A DNA stretch of 64,000 nt from Companilactobacillus zhachilii (GTDB lineage: Bacteria > Bacillota > Bacilli > Lactobacillales > Lactobacillaceae), in assembly GCF_003606365.2 (NCBI RefSeq), contig NZ_CP031933.2, forward strand, positions 1,054,001 to 1,118,000. The letters run 5' to 3'. Positions 62,461-64,000 of the stretch are shown here, in pieces (the stretch's first letter is position 1; every line of letters begins with the position of its first letter). Below the pieces are notes generated by a model. That model saw only the letters and a program-made list of their open reading frames with translations, was not told the DNA's origin and made no database searches. The position numbers were made by a program, and so were the translations under genes.

Positions 62461-62640
62461 GCCGCCTCTGGGTGCAAGAAATGTTGGCGCTGTGGGGACC
62501 GGTTCGAGCCGAAGGGCGGTCTCGAACCTCGACTTTGAACCTCGCAAAAGACGCGAGTTTCAAAGTTCGTCCCGTGGCGTAGGCGCTTAAGCGCCTACGC
62601 CACCTGCACTGCTGCCAACATTTCTTGCACCCAGAGGCTA
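62461..62640 (+). repeat. Structured repeat unit, locus 9 (25-bp perfect P1, long P2 loop)
   Basis: The P1 arms 62464-62488 and 62614-62638 form a perfect 25-bp stem. P2 is GGTTCGAG / CTCGAACC with the enlarged loop CCGAAGGGCGGT. P3 is GAACCTCGC / GCGAGTTTC. P4 is GTGGCGTAGGCGC / GCGCCTACGCCAC with loop TTAA, much more GC-rich than in other units but fully paired. It directly follows thiN. Confidence 0.88.
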
Positions 62641-62824
62641 GTGTATTGGTAATTCTTTATGTGACGTAACTAAACTCTAAAAAAGTTATAATTGGAATAT
62701 AATTCAAAGAATAATGGTTCGATAATTTTGAGGTGGAATTATCAAAATAATTCAAAAAAGTATTCGAAAAGTCAATCAGTATTGCTTTTAATAAAAATAT
62801 TTTAAAATGAAATATCAATAATTT

Positions 62825-62852
62825 GGTATCCCTTTGGTGGATGCCTTTTTTT
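62825..62852 (+). terminator. Terminator in the thiN-metQ gap
   Basis: The stem GGTATCC / GGATGCC with a 7-base loop is followed by seven T. No gene lies between it and the locus 9 repeat, so it probably catches read-through from the thiN operon. Confidence 0.75.
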
Positions 62853-62941
62853 GTGCCTTTAAATTGATGAATGGATAAATTGGTCTAGGTGTAAAAATGG
62901 TGTTAATTACAAACTGAATGGTATTTCTTTTAAAAATGAAG

Positions 62942-62970
62942 TTGACAATAAATAATTACAAGAGTAAATT
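62942..62970 (+). promoter_or_regulatory. Promoter of the second T-box transcript
   Basis: Consensus TTGACA (62942-62947) and TAAATT (62965-62970) have a 17-base spacer, just upstream of the T-box Stem I. Confidence 0.65.
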
Positions 62971-62976
62971 AATCAC

Positions 62977-63269
62977 CAATCAAATGATTAAAACTTATTT
63001 AATCTTATTAGACGTTGAAGAGAAGAGTAGGTTGATTAGTAGCTTGAAGAGTGACCACTGGATGGTGAAAAGGTGGAGCGAACGTTTAACTGAAGATGAG
63101 CTTGGAGTCTTATCTAGGTGCAAGCCAAAGGTACGCAAGGATGCGATATCATCCCGGACATGTTAGTGTCGTTGAGGTATTTTGTGTGAGCGAAATATAA
63201 ATTAGGGTGGTACCACGGTAATCGTCCCTACATTGCAGAGAAGTTCTGTATTTGTAGGGGCGATTTTTT
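62977..63269 (+). promoter_or_regulatory. T-box leader, probably methionine-specific
   Basis: Stem I region signatures (gaagagaagagtagg) lead to the conserved T-box AGGGTGGTACCACGG (63204-63218) and a terminator ATCGTCCCTAC / GTAGGGGCGAT (63221-63264) with six T. An AUG at 63095-63097 is a plausible specifier, and the downstream gene encodes a MetQ-type lipoprotein, so methionine is likely, though the specifier is not proven. An open frame across this region is not a gene. Confidence 0.85.
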
Positions 63270-63270
63270 A

Positions 63271-63387
63271 GTTGCTCTTAGTGGCTGTGCCACTAAGAGC
63301 AACTAATGGGATTGAACGAAGTTCAAACCGTTGCGACTAGAGAACAGGCGCTTAGAGCAACTTATGGGGGCGACTAACTGTCGCCCG
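63271..63387 (+). other. Hairpins and a degenerate direct repeat after the T-box
   Basis: A perfect 15-bp hairpin (63271-63303, loop TGT) without a T run is followed by taagagcaactaatggg, echoed at about 63352-63368 as ttagagcaacttatggg, and a second hairpin GGGCGAC / GTCGCCC (about 63367-63387). These lie in the transcribed region between the T-box terminator and the lipoprotein gene. No known regulatory RNA is recognised. Confidence 0.6.
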
Positions 63388-63540
63388 TATATTCCGCTTT
63401 TCTACGATTGCTTTACTTTCCATGCTTTTCTGGGAGCGATTAAGTGGGTTTGAATTAATTTAAAGTTCTTTGCGCACAGTAAAAAACTCAGCAACTAAAA
63501 TAAGACAAATATCTTTTAACAACAAGAGGAGGCAAAACAA

Positions 63541-63570
63541 ATGAAATCCATCTGGTATAACACCACTTAA
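63541..63570 (+). CDS. Possible nine-codon leader peptide upstream of metQ
   Basis: ATG 63541 has an excellent ribosome site (AGAGGAGG, about 63525-63532) and opens a nine-codon frame, MKSIWYNTT, ending at TAA 63570. The true ribosome site of metQ follows 25 bases later. Such a strong start on so short a frame suggests a leader peptide or translational coupling device, but it contains no methionine run and could be fortuitous. Confidence 0.4.
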   Translation: MKSIWYNTT

Positions 63571-63608
63571 ATTAAAAATAAATTAGAAAAAAACGAGGAG
63601 GAATGGAA

Positions 63609-64000
63609 ATGAGAAAAGGAAAAGAGTTATTAATTACCACGGTATTGTTTTTATCACTCATCCTGTTAGTTGGATGTGGCAAAAGTGCTAAAGCAAATAC
63701 CAATAATACCATTACGATTGGTTCACAAGGATCTGATTTAAATATCTGGGAACATATTGCCAAAAGTTCGCAAGCTAAAAAGTTAGGTTTGAAAATCAAG
63801 ACCAAAGAAATTACCGATGGGGCTCAATTGAATACTGCCACTAGTCAAGGGCAAGTCGATGTCAATGCTTTCCAGTCTTGGTCATACTACGAAGCTTATA
63901 ATAAGCAAAATCCTAAAGGTAAACTAGCTGCTTTAGGTACGACCTACTTGGAACCTTTGGGAATTTATTCAAAGAAATATAAGAGCGTCAAAGATATTCC
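63609..64000 (+). CDS. metQ: MetQ/NlpA-family substrate-binding lipoprotein (partial)
   Basis: The first 130 residues are seen; the gene runs off the window. A lipoprotein signal with lipobox LLVGC (Cys23) precedes TITIGSQGSDLNIWEHIAKSSQAKKLGLKIKTKEI and the NlpA-family NTATSQGQVDVNAFQSWSYYEAYN. MetQ proteins deliver methionine to the MetNI ABC transporter. AGGAGG at 63596-63601 selects ATG 63609 over ATG 63603. The upstream T-box supports a methionine role; metN and metI probably follow outside the window. Confidence 0.9.
   Translation, partial: MRKGKELLITTVLFLSLILLVGCGKSAKANTNNTITIGSQGSDLNIWEHIAKSSQAKKLGLKIKTKEITDGAQLNTATSQGQVDVNAFQSWSYYEAYNKQNPKGKLAALGTTYLEPLGIYSKKYKSVKDI

Noticed and set aside
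2079..62640. Dispersed palindromic repeats as a CRISPR array
   Set aside because: Copies are 180 bp long, kilobases apart, in both orientations and without spacers or cas genes.
62918..63166. An 82-codon frame before the second T-box
   Set aside because: It spans the T-box Stem I region and the -10 of its promoter, lacks a ribosome site and has no protein-like composition.
63271..63303. The 15-bp hairpin after the T-box as a second terminator
   Set aside because: No T run follows, so intrinsic termination is unlikely; it is reported as a structural feature instead.

Overview
The window is a low-GC Firmicutes chromosome segment, almost certainly from a lactobacillus in the broad sense. The gene orders thrS / infC-rpmI-rplT / yqeG-yqeH-yhbY-nadD-yqeK-rsfS, rplU-prp-rpmA, rpmG-fcl-rhomboid-yqgQ-glcK and gmk-rpoZ-priA-fmt-rsmB-prpC-pknB-rsgA-rpe-thiN are those of Bacillales/Lactobacillales. 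The absence of dxs next to ispA, a DUF3042 gene beside miaA and an amidase with a lactobacillar surface-layer-type C-terminal module point to Lactobacillaceae. I would guess the former L. alimentarius/farciminis group (Companilactobacillus), but nothing here proves the genus.

Layout. 1-6.3 kb: thrS (tail of a leader attenuator at the left edge), a small immunity-like gene, then infC-rpmI-rplT behind an L20-type leader, and yqeG-yqeH-yhbY. 6.7-12.3 kb: nadD-yqeK-rsfS-yqeM-tmcAL-yceD, then gnd. 13-19 kb: an OmpR/histidine-kinase pair, a lipoprotein, a secreted amidase, yidC and acyP. 19.5-28.7 kb: a SpoU methyltransferase, T-box-controlled pheST, mltG, greA, a HesB-like gene, pbpB and rpmG. 28.7-36.5 kb: fcl, rhomboid protease, yqgQ, glcK, a rhodanese-like protein, DUF3042, miaA, ynbB and a CDF transporter. 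36.5-42.3 kb: two identical tRNA-Arg(UCU) genes flanking a DJ-1/PfpI gene, very small genes, a broken carboxylesterase and a polytopic membrane protein. 42.3-51.2 kb: L21 leader-rplU-prp-rpmA, efp-asp23-nusB-folD-xseA-xseB-ispA-tlyA-recN, and a convergent small gene behind two LexA-type boxes. 51.3-62.5 kb: gmk-rpoZ and priA to thiN. 62.5-64 kb: a second T-box leader and the start of a MetQ-type lipoprotein.

The most unusual content is non-coding. Twelve copies of a structured unit of about 175-187 bp lie at nine loci, always between transcription units. Each unit is a long hairpin (P1) whose arms differ in sequence from copy to copy yet stay complementary, enclosing three further hairpins (P2-P4) that also covary. 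At three loci two units face each other as an inverted pair round an AT-rich spacer, making a composite of about 460-540 bp with GCCGYCTCC ends. Elsewhere one unit remains, sometimes with a short right-end remnant downstream. No transposase is present. I do not recognise this family under a known name.

Three genes (pheT, pbpB and a type-B carboxylesterase) each carry an apparent frameshift at a short homopolymer that one extra base would repair. Two of them should be essential, so systematic under-calling of homopolymers is as likely as real mutation.
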